A DNA stretch of 64,000 bases from Enchytraeus crypticus (GCA_905160935.1 CAJHZI010000421.1:310001-374000); one strand, 5' to 3'. Shown: positions 1-14,569, numbered from the stretch's first letter. Made by a program: numbers and translations. Notes: generated by a model from the letters alone, not told the origin.

Positions 1-3000
1 TTATTTATAATGCTTAAATATCACTACGAAGTGCATCACAAACTAGGCCAATTAAAATATGTAATAAGGAGTTTATATTTATAAAAAGTATTAGTGCCTA
101 TAAAAACTGTAAAAATATCATGTTAATAAATAAAACAAATTAATTAGTAAGTCAATTTGACTTCAGATATATTTACTCTACTTATTGATCTGTTGAATAT
201 ATATTGATCTCCTGACCGCAGAATGGAAGTACAGTATTGTCAGGGAAAGTACCAATGAAGATACTGTCAGCCTAAACATATCAGGAAAATGAAAATATGT
301 GAGAATATTTACAAAGTCCTGGACCAGGTTCAAATCTCAGAGAAGTCAAACAAATGACGGGAGAACTAATGAAACTTACAGTGTCTCATCTATTTAAATA
401 TCTACGCTAAGAAATATTCAGTCAAACAACAGGAGTTACTAATTAATTAAAGGAAAAAATATCAATTCCTTAATTAATGTTTTATTATGAATAAAACAAA
501 ATATTATGTGCAAGTAACATAACAAGTTAAAAGACGCGAATGTAAAACTAAGTTAGTCAAATTAATAATAATTAAATTAATAATATTTTAAATGAATAAA
601 TAAACATAAATAAGATGTTCATTAAATTACTATATCGCCTTTTAAACAACACAGGACGAAATAGAAATAAATATATAAATATATAGTCACAACAAATATG
701 AAAGGGACGTTAAACGGTACTTCCACACTGGTTGTACATTATCTGTAATTAATACATATGATATGCTATACACCAATGTATCAGTATATTGAAAACCTCC
801 TACAGTAAAATTCCCCTAGGTAACTGGTCTCTAAATTATCCCTCAAACAAATAGATCGTCATCCATAAACTTTACGAATGTATTTGCCGCCTGTTTCTAA
901 ATCCCAAGGATTTAATTAAATAATCACACTGGCTCCGTTTAATCTTACCCAGGCTAAGTCTCTAATTCTTGAAACGGTTTAGCCGCTTTTTATACGTTGT
1001 AAACAAGAACTCCCTAGAAACTATATTAGCCACACCTGGTAAATTTCACTAAGGTCACAGTAACTCTCTCTTTAAAATTCGTAGTACTGACCTTTAAATT
1101 AATATACAAAAGAAGTCAGCTCGAACTAACGATGCTAGCTTCCCCCTCTCTCAATAGGGTTTTCGAAATAACACTTGAGCCTCTCCGTTACTCAACAGGC
1201 TTCAACACCGGGCAAATAATTGTCACCAAAATTACAAAGACTAAGAGGGAGAAATTGCTACTGCATGGAGTTTCGCTGATACACCATTAAGCACGCATAT
1301 CTAATGTACTTACATATCACAGACAACAAACTCGCAGCGCCTTCCGGACCTGGTCGTAACAGTTACTAATAAAATTCTGTTACTACTCATAAATAAAGTT
1401 GAAGCTTAATAAATATTAAAATAATAGAAACAAAGTTTTAAAACATAAAACTTTCTAATGTTGCATGACTAGCGTTTTTAAAGGACCCAGGTCGGAAGTA
1501 GGAGTCAACCAAAATAAAGCTACCACGAGACATTTAAAAAAATGCCCTGTAACATTGAATGTAAACAAAACATCCATAACAATATCAGGCCCATGAAGCT
1601 GCAATCAATCCTAGCCTGACAAGTATATTACAAGATTGAATTTAAAATCTGATTATATTTCTCCGCAGACCTCATGTTACTGGCTCATGCCGCAAGTCCA
1701 TTACATCATTATAATGAGTTAGTATTAGGACTTCAAATACATGGCATCAAATACGAGGAGTATATTGCATGATTATACACTGAATTATGAATTCATTTTT
1801 GACCTCAGCAGCGCAAGCTTGTCACAATTGTGTAAAAAAACGTAATTAGTGAAATAATTGTTAAAGTTAGGGATCTTACACCAGCACGACTTAATTCTCT
1901 AGTGCTTAGTTGATGTCTAACTTCAGACCGTAGCCATCAAGTGAGAATGCAGATGAAATCTTTTATTAGATAACAAAATAACAATGATTTTCAAATCGAA
2001 TGATTATTCAGCTAAAGACGCATTATTTTAGTAAGTAGATGAAAAATATTGCGATCCTGCGCTCTATAAAGGCAAGAATTATTTGTAGATAGAAGTATTT
2101 GAGGAAAAAAGCTATTTGAGTGAAATTAGTGAATCAAGTTATATGAGGGAATGAATATTTGAGAGAAGGAGTAATTCTACAGCAGTAGTTATTTGAAGTT
2201 ATTTGAGAGAAGGAATATATAAGAGTTGAGAGATGGAGTTATTTGAGGGAAGAAGTTATTGGAGGGAAAGTCTGTGTGTGTGGATTAGAGTCGGTGGAGA
2301 TGAGACGCAGACAATTACAGACAGCTTTCAAATATCCAATTTATCGTTTGATGAGAGTTCAACAGAGCAGTTCAAACAGGAGCAGACAGCTTCACTAACT
2401 GTTAACTTACGCTCAGCCACTCGTTCATCCGTCCAGCCATCACGTGAAGATGTTATACTTACGCTGAGCTCAGAAGCGCTGTTAAACATTTGAATTCGAC
2501 TCAGCAATCCAGCTGTTGACACACTGAAGGTTTTAAAACTCTACATTAAACCTCTTTACTTTACAAAATCTGAATGATAATATAAACAGCTTATTTTGAT
2601 CATACATTCTATTTCATTTTATGTACCGTGAATCATATTAACGCGTTGCTTAAAGAATCGAAATATTTTGCCATTCTTCCTTTCATACTTTAGCTTTGGT
2701 CTATTAAAAACGATTTGGTTCGATACGAATAAACTGTATTCGTTTATAATTATATTATTATCCGTATCTGACTCTAAGGAAGGAAGCAGACGTTAAGTTT
2801 TCATTGTGTTGTACAATATTTCAACCTAGCTAAGATGGAGAAGTGATCGGTTAGAATTACAAATTGCGATCCAGTGCAACCAGGGTTAAATTCTAGACTT
2901 ACCTGTCTCTGATATGCCTTAGAGAAACTAATCTAGTATTAAACTCAGCTCCAGCCTTGACATATACAGTACATGTAGTTATAAATGACGAGACCAAAAA

Positions 3001-4795
3001 CCATAATGAATATTAATTATAAAAAATATTAATAACAATTATAAAAGACTGAAATATTTTCAATCAATAAAAGGTAAGATCAGGCATGATCATAAAGGTG
3101 TATGTACAGTAGTAGACACTATGTAGTGTGTTGTGAAGTGCTGTCGAGTAATACAAGTCGATACATCTGCCTCCATTTGTCGACAAGTATACACAAGCAT
3201 GATGTACGCACTAAACTCTAGGCGCTGTTCTTCTCTTGTTTGTAAATACACTCTCACGTAACCGATGATAAATCCAGAGCGTAAAGTACTCGTGCCATAA
3301 ACTAATCATCATTAAAGCAGAAATATAACATAACGTTTAAGTATAATGTTCCGAAATCGATCAACAAGCCGATTGATTAGCTGATCGAAAGATAGATTAG
3401 GAGAACAATCAGGCATCTCATCTATGAAGAAACTAACCACAACCAAGTCGTCAATTAATCATAAATCAGCTGGCTTATTTTAGTAAGCTAAATATCAACT
3501 AATACCAGAATCTCATTATACTTGTTTTCATCACTTAATTTATAAGTATAGAAGACCATCCTTCTATCTACAAATCAATGAGTAAATTAATCAATCAATC
3601 AAACACTGAAGATGGTAATCATTTTAGAATTATCTCTCTAAGACTCGCTTTAAGGTCGTAGAGTGTTACTACGAATCAGCAGCAACATAATCTTGAGTAT
3701 CAGCAATATAGCACATCAAATTAGAAACGAAATTCCGGTAAAATATTAATTCTATGACAAGAAAGAATGATGGCTAAAAAGAGTACTGGAATTTCGAAAA
3801 GTGTACCAGTAAACAGGGGACCCAGGATTGGAAAGACTTGTTTCCATTGTCATATATAACTATACACATCCTTCTTGCGATAAAACGATTCAGTACTAAG
3901 TCTGTGAGACTGAAGTAGTTAGAGTTGGCAGCCCGCAGGGTTCCACGCGGTGAACTCTTGAAAGTTGACACTAATGCGCCCAATGTAGAGATGGGTAAAG
4001 AAATGTCAACTGTAAATATAACGTAATTATTACCATCAAGCAGTCGACTATATTATATTGTAATATCAATAGTCTAATGAATAATAACTAGGGCGACGTG
4101 ACCTATTTACGCCGGAATTTACGAGAAACCTGGGGAGCGCTAGGCATAGACAAGTCTAGTGGTAATATTTAGACATCTCTCTTTAGCTCATGATGAGATC
4201 TCACCCTGCTGACCCTGGCGTGACCTGAACACCGCTCTCTCGCTCACAACATGCAGCCCTCCCCTCTCTGCTATCCTACTCACATTGGAGTGCTTAACAC
4301 GCATTGTATACTGATAGCATCCAACATCAAGATTAAACTCACTATTAACAGAAAAGAGCACTTGTATGCAGTTATAACAGCATACAAGTAGTCATATACC
4401 ATATACCAGTCATATACCAGTTGAATATATTGCAAATCTGTACATAGTAAAAATGAGTTAACTAAATTTTAATCTTTGCATAAACGAATGAGATCATACT
4501 GTTGTTAAGAGATTTTCTCTGGAGTACTAGATTACTTTCCGATTCGACGATGATTTAAGAAGGCCGGCTACAGTTCTACGTTCCTATGTGCATTTAGTAC
4601 TCTGACACATTATAATAAACTAAAAGGCGAACATATTCAACAAAACGTGCGAACAACAGGAGCCTAATTTATTCTAGGAAAGGGATGGCAGCTAGTTCGC
4701 GACACGGCTATTAAGAGGCCCATGGGCTATTCTTTATAAAGTAGATTAAAATTTAAAATTACAGTAGTAGTTTCCAGATTCATAAATATATAATG
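1..4795. other. AT-rich sequence without identified genes
   Basis: I see no exon chain, RNA gene or mobile-element protein here. The 86-codon frame at 2233-2493 (plus) has no recognisable domain and lies in a purine-rich repeat-like patch (GAGGGAAGAAGTTATT words at 2090-2270); I do not call it a gene. Confidence 0.6.
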
Positions 4796-4879
4796 ATATA
4801 CTTCTCTCTCTTTCTCTCTATGCATTACTCTGTAATTCACTATAAATGAAATGTTGCCTAATCGAATTTAAACTACGAC

Positions 4880-4975
4880 TTTCAATTCATCTTTTCTCTC
4901 TCTCTTTCTCTCTCTCTTAGTGAACTGCCTACTGGAAGGTTCATGGCATATTACGCATCCACTCTTCTTTGATAT
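4880..4975 (-). mobile_element. LINE 3' end with GA tail
   Basis: On the minus strand AAGAGTGGATGCGTAATATG then CCATGAACCTTCCAGTAGGC, AGTTCACTAAGAGAGAGAG. Same terminus as the other LINE copies, with the hairpin variant CTTCCAGTAGGCAG, followed by a GA tract. Confidence 0.8.
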
Positions 4976-5572
4976 CAAAAGAGTCTTTGCTAGTAAAGTA
5001 GGTCCAATATTATATTTACAGCTAACATAGTCCGGGTGAAGCATCAACAGTATTAGCAGTATTCAATGTAGCAAGCAATAGGATCGCTAGTGATACATTT
5101 AAGTAATCATATCCTTGATCTGTCTGACTATACTCAATATTATTGTATATTTATTTAGGTAATTGCTGCTAAATTACTCTTGCACGGTCATTTGGTTTAT
5201 AATAGTCCAGCTGTCAATGGAGGATAGAGTATCTTCTAGTGTCTGAGAGCTCACATCATCTGCACCAGGGAGACTGACCACGGCTTCACTTTTGTAAGAG
5301 CAAACCGAAATTCCCGTTTAATTTACGGCGTAGTTTAGCACAATTAATAGTAAACAAGCACAAATCACGCTCGTTCTAGAAATGAACAAGCCAGTCTACT
5401 CTAAATAATAAGTAGGCCTACTGCAGCTATGTCTACATGGACCTACAATTTTAGAAGTCAAAAGTTGTGAAAGTTACAAATAAAGTACTACACATTACTA
5501 GCTTCCACACATACACTCCCACAGAAGTTGAACCAGCCAGTATGCCAGAGACAGCCACAGGAGACAAACAGT

Positions 5573-5628
<56 letters not shown>

Positions 5629-5956
5629 TTGAGAGAGAGAATCCATGAAAAGAAACAGCAAGAGAAAAAACAAGGCCAAAAACAAATGAGTGTATCATAT
5701 ATGAATTTCTACGTGTTTTATGTTAGTTTCCTAGTCGATAGCATGTCGCTGACTTATGATGGGAGATCACAGGACTTATACCCTGCACTAATTGATCCGC
5801 TATCGAATAACTTACGAACATGCTACTGGCAAGGCCCATACAACCATAAAGCTAAAACAGAGACTGAGAGAGACAGAGAGAGACAACCCATAAAATAGAA
5901 ACAGAGAGGGAGAGGGAGAGATAGAAAGAGAGAGAGAGAGAGAGAGAGAGAGTGAG

Positions 5957-6003
<47 letters not shown>
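5573..6003. repeat. Two (GA)n microsatellites
   Basis: GA-rich tracts at 5573-5640 and 5857-6003, with sequence between them that has no coding evidence beyond chance frames. Confidence 0.93.
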
Positions 6004-7365
6004 CAAGGGTGAAGCAGCTGTGTACATATAATTCGATTTCTTGAGATACGCCGTCACGCAAAGCCACCAGAAATCCCATTTACTGCTCCTCCTATTTATC
6101 GTTCACACTCCAATAAAATTCGCTCCTTCTCCTATTTGGCACTCATACTCCTATTTACCATTATTCTTTAAACGATGTAAGAGATCATATCAGAATGTAA
6201 AAATAGAAGACATATATAGGAGCATAGGACATATAAAAATACAAGAGGACAATCTACAGGCATTTCTTTCTCAGTTGAAAATAATTACAAATTTCATTAT
6301 CAGCAATTTTGATACATATCAATAAGTATTTAAATGGTAGTAGAAATTTGTTTAATGTGTCGATTCCTACTCATAGCCTATTTTAAAACTAAGGAGCACT
6401 CCATTGAACAATACGCCGATAGCATCATGAGCAGTAAGCAGAGACGTTTGTGTTTGAATGCAAACCCACACATATAAAGCGTGAGTAAGCCTCGATCATC
6501 AATAAATTCTGTACAATAATGATTATTGTTTCAATCACTTGGAAACCCGTTACAGTAAAGTTTTCACAAATAATCGTTTGTATGTCTGAGTGATCAAGTT
6601 ACACACAGAGCGGTAACATGAAGTCGAAATACAAAACAGTCGGCTCGGTTCAGGTTTCAAGCCCACGTACAACTCAATGAGCATAATTATAACGTTCCGT
6701 ACTACATGAGAGTCTGAGAGTTCAGAAAACTACGTCTTCAAGCTGCCTCCAACTCGAAATCACTTTTCGCTCAAGCCTACAAGTATTCTACGCTTAAATC
6801 TTATACAGCAGCAAGATAATCAATCAATCAACTCTTAGTCATACGCACGATACATAATAATCTTCACTAATTCTTAGCAATATTACAAGGGCGCTCGCTA
6901 ACGACTGCTGATCAAGACAATTGCGACCTGGTCTCTAACTCGCGATTTCCAGCCACAAAGTTCATAAATTTTGTTAGCACCTATACGAAACTCACTTGAG
7001 ATTTGGAAACTAAATTTAACATCTTTTCAAAAAATTACAATTATTATTATAACATTCTAGATTGCACTCTAGCAATGAAAAAGTGTGTTGTTCAAATAAA
7101 AACAAATAAATAAATCAGGACACTCTGTTATACTAACTGAGGCACAGCTGAGAGCGTTATTCTGCTCGTGCTGCAAGACACCGTCGTCCATGTTACAATT
7201 TGTTAGCTACGAAAAAGACGACGATGTTAGGCTTTATACAACTTCTCCTAGTCACTGTCTGTTCCAAGCTTTCGTTTTAACTTTCCTCTACCTCTGTTAT
7301 CGCTTTATCTCGTTGTGCTGTGTCTCTTTCCTCGTACTCTAGGCCTACTTCTATTTTTCATTCTC

Positions 7366-7420
7366 TATCTCTCTCTCTCTCTCTTCCTCTCTCTCTCTCT
7401 CTCTCTCTCTCTCATCTCTC
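7366..7420. repeat. (CT)n microsatellite
   Basis: CT dinucleotides with small interruptions. Confidence 0.95.
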
Positions 7421-7540
7421 CTTACCTCTCATCCCGCCCTTTCTTCGCTCCACTACATCTTTAAGATTGGATAATTGGAGCATGGGTGTAAATACAGTAA
7501 ACAGCGCCTTGTTTTAACAACTGTCTGTAATCTTTTCCAG

Positions 7541-7676
7541 TGCACAGAGCATCCTGGAAAACTTGCCCAATAGTTTCCAAATGTTATTCAAGCAGACCTT
7601 AAGAAACCACCCGACCATGCTTCAGCAATCCAACATGATCCACTGCTTCAAGAGAGCCGCTTTTACTTTCAACACG
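7541..7676 (+). CDS. Candidate internal exon of an unknown plus-strand gene
   Basis: A 136-bp interval with acceptor TTTTCCAG and donor ACG/GTAATC. One frame is open throughout after a leading base: AQSILENLPNSFQMLFKQTL, RNHPTMLQQSNMIHCFKRAA, FTFNT. Codon use looks protein-like and differs from the AT-rich surroundings. I do not recognise the family. Could be a pseudogene exon. Confidence 0.4.
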
Positions 7677-8173
7677 GTAATCTTTTAGGGAGTTATTGTG
7701 TACTGTAATACTGCTTCAATTAATTTAAATAAATGTAAGCTTTCATGACAGTTTGCATTAAAAGATAAAGAAATTAAAGGTTAAATGACAAAACCCGTAT
7801 TTGCTTCAATTGCTATGTTTAAGAACATCAAGTAATAATGAAGATTCAATAGAAATTAAACACAAGGTTCATGGAAGTAATTCGGGTTCGATTCCTACGT
7901 GTGATTACGGGAGAGCAAATTCTCAAAACAGAATGATTAAAGAGTATTTTTCAAACTATCACAGGACGGGTCAATGTCTACGTATTATATAATTTAATAA
8001 AATTCCTAATGAGTTTCATATTTGATATGAAAAGAGATGATTATCATCAAGGATAATTATTTCATTTTAACGAGCGTTTATCTGTGGTAGTTGGCCTATA
8101 CGTTCCATAGCAACGTTCATAAATAAATCGTAAAGGTAATTGTTTCAAAAATAACTTTGCACACTTCTTTCAG

Positions 8174-8253
8174 GAGGCCTACTTGCTGCTTTGAGTCTTT
8201 GCTACTGGAGGGTGAAGTACTGGAGGATGGCCCTGGATGAGGCATTAGAGCAG
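8174..8253 (+). CDS. Weak candidate exon
   Basis: An AG-to-GT interval with a good acceptor (TTCTTTCAG) and donor GTACTA. If spliced after 7676 in phase 0 it reads EAYLLL and stops, which would make it a last exon. In another frame it stays open for 26 codons (GLLAALSLCYWRVKYWRMAL). Not recognised. Confidence 0.25.
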
Positions 8254-8417
8254 GTACTATTTAGAGGCAATAAGGAGCATAGTGGCAAGCTATATGAAGA
8301 ATAGAACAGCGGAGTATACTGGAGCCTTAAAACCGGAGCCGGTTATACGAATTATTATAGCATGCTGCATATGTATGAAACATGAACATCAGAGCACTGT
8401 AGCAGGATAAACCTTTA

Positions 8418-8471
8418 TTATTATTATTATTATTTTTATTTTTATTATTGTTATTATTATTATTATTATAA
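8418..8471. repeat. (ATT)n microsatellite
   Basis: ATT trinucleotides with few T-rich interruptions. Confidence 0.95.
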
Positions 8472-9064
8472 ATGAAGCATTGTAGCAGACTACATGGAGC
8501 ATGAAACAGTGGAGCAATGGAGCAGATTATATGGAGCATGGAGCAACTTATAACATTTCGCATTGTTGACCTGAGCGTGATCTATCAAGTGAAAAAGTCA
8601 GTTAAACAATCAGCAGAACGTACAAGATTCTCATAAACAAACAGAGTCGTGACGTGGCGCCCATGCAGGTTTAATTACTGACACGGGCTAGGCCCGGTAG
8701 AAAAGTTCATGCGCCGTTGGATAGAGTCCGATAGACTGCCTACTGTTCAATTCTCTCCATACGTTATAGTTGAGATGCGAACGACGTTTTCACTGTTATT
8801 TCTCAATCGAATTAACTTTAACAATTATTTCATTCTAGCCAAGAGTGAGGATAGAATGTAATCAATTCATGCTTAGTGTTCTATTTTTGGCAATGACCCC
8901 AGGACTATTTTGCCTTGCTGTCTTAATTAGAATCAACAACTTATGATTAAGTTTCCATTAACTTTTTATCATTTGCGTATCTTCCAGTTGTGGTTCTAGA
9001 AAACCAGAGGACAATTTAGTCGAAATGACAGTTCATCTGAGCCTGATCGAGTCCACATGATCCA

Positions 9065-9270
9065 GTGTGCTTCTAGTGTCTCGGTCTTCCTCATCCAGTG
9101 TGCTTCAAATGTCTAGGTCTTCCTCATCCAGTGTGCTTCAAGAGTCTAAGTCTTCCTCATCCAGTGTGCTTCAAGAGTCTAAGTCTTCCTCATCCAGTGT
9201 GCTTCAAGAGTCTAGGTCTTCCTCATCCAGTGTGCTTCAAGAGGCTAGGTCCTCCTCATCCAGTGTGCTC
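9065..9270 (+). repeat. 33-bp minisatellite, open in two frames
   Basis: Six units of TCTAAGTCTTCCTCATCCAG then TGTGCTTCAAGAG. Because 33 is a multiple of three the array reads as a repeated 11-residue unit (ESKSSSSSVLQ) without stops, ending at 9324. A second frame is also open. Nothing shows that it is translated. Confidence 0.9.
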
Positions 9271-9889
9271 CAGTGGCACAGTCGTCATCCGGTGTGGCGA
9301 GCGCTACGCTTGAGAAAGCAATAAATTAATCTCTCGAAGTCTCAAGGGATGACTGATCCCCGGTGTTCTCCTTCTCCCTGCTGTTTCACCTCATGCCACT
9401 GACAATGAATCATGTCCCAAATCACACAGAGTCAACATTAGATTAATTGCATCCTCTCGCTCTTTACATCTCATCAAGCATTGTAACATTTGATTTAAAT
9501 TAATTTCATAATAAAATTCCCAAAATAGAGGTTAATGAAATTCACTCCATGGGCTAAGACTATTATCCTGGGAACAAATGATTTTATTAGTATTTTTGAT
9601 TATAGACATATAAGCACAAAAATAGTTGGAAACGAATCGAAATGATTTCCAAAGTTGTAGGCGTACATTGGTGTTGGAAAGGTATAGTTTTTAGAGTCTG
9701 TTAAATTCCAGATCCAAGGCTAATATTCATTCACATAGTCCTATATCATGCTTCTTTCAGAACTTTCGTTCAATAATTAATTCCCAATATGTATATAAAT
9801 TCCCAGCCATGTCTTTCCACAAACCTTAATGAAACCTTTCACTGGGAAAACATAACTTGTTATGCAATTTCTCATTGCCTTCTTCAATT

Positions 9890-9962
9890 GCTGCTTAGTC
9901 GTCTCCTACGACATGGGCAACTGCGGAGGGTTATTCGGAAATAGTCCGGACACAACAGGGGA
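9890..9962 (+). repeat. Dispersed repeat fragment
   Basis: GCTTAGTCGTCTCCTACGAC then ATGGGCAACTGCGG and GTCCGGACACAACAGGGG. A related piece occurs at 51495-51560 (ATGTCGCCTTTTACAAC and CCCGGACACAACACGGGG). Confidence 0.65.
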
Positions 9963-11611
9963 AAAATCTAATCGTATATGAAATAATTGGGAAATAATCA
10001 AAATTGTTCGAATTATACAAGTATAATCTAAAGAAAATTTGGATCATATAGTACGATATCTATAACGATATAGAATATAAATAGTACAATTTTTACATGT
10101 AGTATAATAGAAATAACTGAATTTACATTGTATTCGCAAGGAAAAATCCGAAAATACAAAGATAATTTTAAACAATGTTTTAAGATGAATGTCTTCTTGT
10201 AAGTTATAATGTTTTTATAATTTGATGCGCCATTTCATTTTAGCACTAACTGAGCACTTGCTATATTTAATTTATAATTGAGAGCCAGTATTTGCAGTAC
10301 TTTTAGTACTTTCAATACTTTAGTATTTCAGTCTTTGTCAGCTTTAATTGAAAACGTGCAATAAAATTACTATTTCTATAGTACTTATCAATGGCTGCGA
10401 AATGCACGGAATTCTAAATCCCAACCGGTTTCAAGTATTACAAAATGTTACTGCTAATATTTAAATGTTGTTATTATTTTCTCGTTTAAATATAAAAACC
10501 AGTTTAGCTCTAGCACTGAGCCATTGTGCAGGATCCAGTTCAGAGTCGAATCTCAAGATGTGAGTATAAACCCTCTGAGTGCAAGTGTGTAACATATTTG
10601 AGAAATTAATTTCATCTGACTTCAGGCAAACATCGGCGGGAAATATCTGGTGGAAATATTAGGAGAATCAAATTAGATAGGAAGCCTAATCAGTAACATC
10701 TAGCTTGCTATTGCTGAAGTACGGTGGAAGCCTAATTAGTAACATGCAGCTTCTTATTCATGACATACGGTTCAATCAAATCCGCGAGCCTATTAGCTAT
10801 GGCGAGATGTATGTCGGCCAGTCTACATAAAGCGGCTGATATTTATGACGCCAATCTAACGTCTTGTTAGCAAGCCGACGCATCTAAAGCTGAATGGAAA
10901 ATTAGATTTAGGATCGGCAATTTCTTATTGAAACAGCTGAGATAAATGGCAATCGTAAAAGTTTACGTGTTTTCATTAAAATGTGTAAACCATTTAGATA
11001 ACATTTAGGTACACCGTTAGCTGACAACATTAAAATTCTTCAGAAATTAAGTAATATTTAGTACATCCTAGCAGAAAGTTTGGCATATTAAATTTGTATA
11101 ACGCAAATATAACTTAATATATATTTAAGTGATATTTAGTGTGATCTATCAGAAAGTTTAAATTATTTAAATTCTTATAAAAAATACGACTTTCATAAGC
11201 AATAAAAAGATAATTCTAGACAATGTTTTAAGATTATATTTCAAGAATTTCTCTTTACAAATCAGAAAGTATTAGTCGGTTCAATGTACGCATTGTAAAG
11301 CCGTTACTTTATTGGAATATTATTAAAAGAGTTCTTACGAAATTTAGTTTGAAGATCTGTTGAAATTTTCAGCCACGAGCACTTTATTATATAAAATCTT
11401 ATCCCTAAACTGTAATGATAAAAGCCAATATCTAATTAAAACATGAGCATTGAATTATATAAATAAAGATTCACTCATTCAAATCCTACTCAATACTCTC
11501 ACCTACGGCAATTTCACGATACAATTTATCGTTTAAAGCTCTTAGTTGAAATATATAGGAAATTAAGTAGAAAATTAACTACACATTTTCTGTAGTTTCA
11601 CACATACGATC

Positions 11612-11720
11612 CAAACAGAGTGGCTCAGTGTTAATGCACGACGGGCGACCTCTTGCGCATCGCGTCGAAAGTTCTGCGTTCAAACCCCTGAATAGTAAAG
11701 GATAAATCAAAATCTCAGAT
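11612..11720 (+). repeat. tRNA-like SINE candidate
   Basis: A-box-like GTGGCTCAGTGTTAATGC and B-box-like GCGTTCAAACCCC about 55 bases later. The spacing is too long for an ordinary tRNA. Confidence 0.5.
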
Positions 11721-12574
11721 AATGACCGGGCAAGTAAATTTCAATCCCTTTCTCTGATTTCCATTAAATTAAATTATTTTTGAATCACTTCTGGAAATGT
11801 ATCAAAACTAGCAAGTCCAAGATGTAACTGAAGGCCATAATCAATGAATGAGAAAAACATCACTTCTGAACTTCTGAAATCATTTGGTGCTATTTAAAGT
11901 TCAGCATAGTTGTAATAAAATAATTTGATCTATTCCTAGGTGTTACTGTATTCAACTTCGTACGATAAAGTACTAGTTTTCAATAATGTCCATCGTACGT
12001 TACAAAATCAAGCAAATTTAAAACAATTTGACGGACTGTAAGATATGGATATTTTAAACACCAGTGCCTTTATGAAAATAAACATAAGAAAACTGAATAC
12101 GCCTGGAGAAATAATCTCGCTTAAATGCAAACTTATCTGTATATTAACATTCTAAAGAATTTAACTTTCAATGACAAATAGGCAAAATTTCAAACGTTAA
12201 GCCGAATAGTGGCGGCGTACAAAGAGCTTTCTTTATTCACGTAAGTTATTATTGATTTATTTGAAAAGTCTCCTCAATTATATCATTTTATTGAACGACT
12301 GCACTCAGTCAATGAGCCACATTACCATTACCAAGTAGTTTCTATAGAAATCTCTCTGACAAATCTAATGCGCTATGACATGAACCATACATCGCCTTCC
12401 ATTATTTCCATGCACTAAATATAATTGAATACAATCTATATGTCTATAAGAATTAATTGACGATTTCAGATATTAATTAAACTCCAAACTTATCTCCGCC
12501 ACTTTAATCACACTAATCTGAAGCCACTATTATCATGCCACCAGACAATGATAACGCTGCTCAAAAGCCACTGC

Positions 12575-12740
12575 TTTGATACCGTGCTCTGATGCCACTG
12601 CTCTGATGCCACTGCTCTAATGCCACTGCTCTGAAGCCACTGCTCTGAAGCCACTGCTCTGATGCCACTACTCTGATGCCACTGCTGCTTGATGCCACTG
12701 CTCTGATACCATTATTGTTATGCCACCACTATGATATGTA
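12575..12740. repeat. 14-bp minisatellite
   Basis: About ten units of CTCTGATGCCACTG with small changes. Confidence 0.95.
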
Positions 12741-14275
12741 ACTTCTTTGATGCCACCGCCATGATGCATCAAGCGAATGGTTCGTAATTGAAAGTTTAAA
12801 GATAGTTCAGCCGACCATAAATATAACGAAATGAAACTTGAGGTTCAGTGGAGATTAAAGAATTCAGATGAATTTTCGACTGGAATGTTCGTCAGGGGAA
12901 TCGACAACGAGACCATTACATAACTGAGACACTTATACGGTTCAATGCAGGCTGCGTCAGCGTAAGATTTAGAGCGCAGATTCAATTTTGTACAAATATA
13001 AACTTATTGAAAAGTATGACCATGTATGACAATCAAACTTAACCATAATTTAACGTGTCTAATTATTATGATCTACATATAGGTATAGGGCCTAATACAC
13101 TAGTCAGTAACGCAGTAGAGGTGTAAAAGTGTAGCACTTTATAGCGGTGCCTGATGTCATCCAATTCATGGTACTGTTCACGATGCGTAAATGGATTCAA
13201 ATATCGAGACGTTTTTGGTCATACGTTGAATATCGAAATTAGCTAGTAATTACGGTTCAGTTTGTCTACTCACGTTGTTCATTGTAGGCTAATAGCAAGG
13301 ACTCTAAATAGAAATAAGCTAGACACCATTGAACCTCTTTACATCATAGATTTCTATCATCTTACGTGACTGTTTCTTGTCACCAGATCGGCACCGCTTA
13401 GAATCTATTTTCTCTCTTCAGCATTCCAATGTTTCAATGTCTTAAACATTTCGCTCAATATTTTTCATTGTCCTTTAGGAGATCCAACTGATGTGACATG
13501 TGATGAGGTGGAAGTCCCTAACATCACAATTGTATGAAGAAACGGGCGTTAAACCATTATTAGTGTATTATAACTATTAAAATGATAAGAATACCTACCA
13601 GTAGAGAGGGTAGGTCTGATGAGAACTACGAGGCCTGTTAAAAGAAAGACTGAAGCTGTAAGTGAACCTTGAGCCCTCATCACACAACGATGACGATGAA
13701 CTCTATAATCCAGCAGCATGATTAATTATACTCCCGCTGATTTACATCGACCAATAAAATGTAAAAATTTTCATACTAAATTTCTATAATATAGTTCCAA
13801 TTTGTATCCATATCCAAATGAATTTTTACTAAAATATTAATATTAAAGTTTCGCCAAATGTTGTTAATAGTTTTAATATTTTCAGAAATAATAATTAAAT
13901 ATCCACAACTGTTATCAGTAGAAAGTTGTCAGACGAGTTACTTCAATACATTAGCTTAAATAGTTAAAGTCCCTTAATAATATAATAATATCAGCTTTTA
14001 CAAAGATCGTTTCTTCTGCAAAATAGAGAGCAAATAGGAATCTGATCAATCAGTTAGTCAGTTCGTTTAGATAGTTCAATATCAGTTTTATCACTTAATA
14101 GGATTAACATTGTTGCATTGTAAACTTAGAAATATACCGCAATATTGAATGAAACATAAATAAACACATGTACAGTATATATAGAATGATGATAACTAAA
14201 TAAATCTATAAAATTATAATATAGAATTGATTCATTTGGATAAAAAATATATAAACATACAGTATATATACTATA

Positions 14276-14277
<2 letters not shown>

Positions 14278-14319
<42 letters not shown>

Positions 14320-14365
14320 CTATATATATATATATACTACGTATATATATATACGTAGTATAGCA
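14278..14365. repeat. (TA)n with a TACGTA palindrome
   Basis: TA tract followed by CTACGTATATATATATACGT AG, a self-complementary stretch that could extrude as a cruciform. Confidence 0.85.
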
Positions 14366-14569
14366 AGATTTTATACTACTAATTATAGTTTTTCTAACAT
14401 TCTTACAAGGATCAATATCATAAAAGCATAATTATATATTACTGTAAATAATGGCAATTTATCTGTAAACAAACAAACAGCAAATTTATATTTTTAGCAT
14501 ATTTGTCTTATAATGGATACTTTATATATATATATATAATATATATATACTATATATATATAGGAGAAT

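Larger units (their letters stand above)
9330..14270. other. AT-rich gene-poor stretch
   Basis: Apart from the repeats listed (9890, 11612, 12575) no coding or RNA feature can be supported. Confidence 0.6.

Noticed and set aside
5488..6079. Open frames rich in LSLSLS or RERERE
   Set aside because: They are translations of GA/CT repeats and have no other support.
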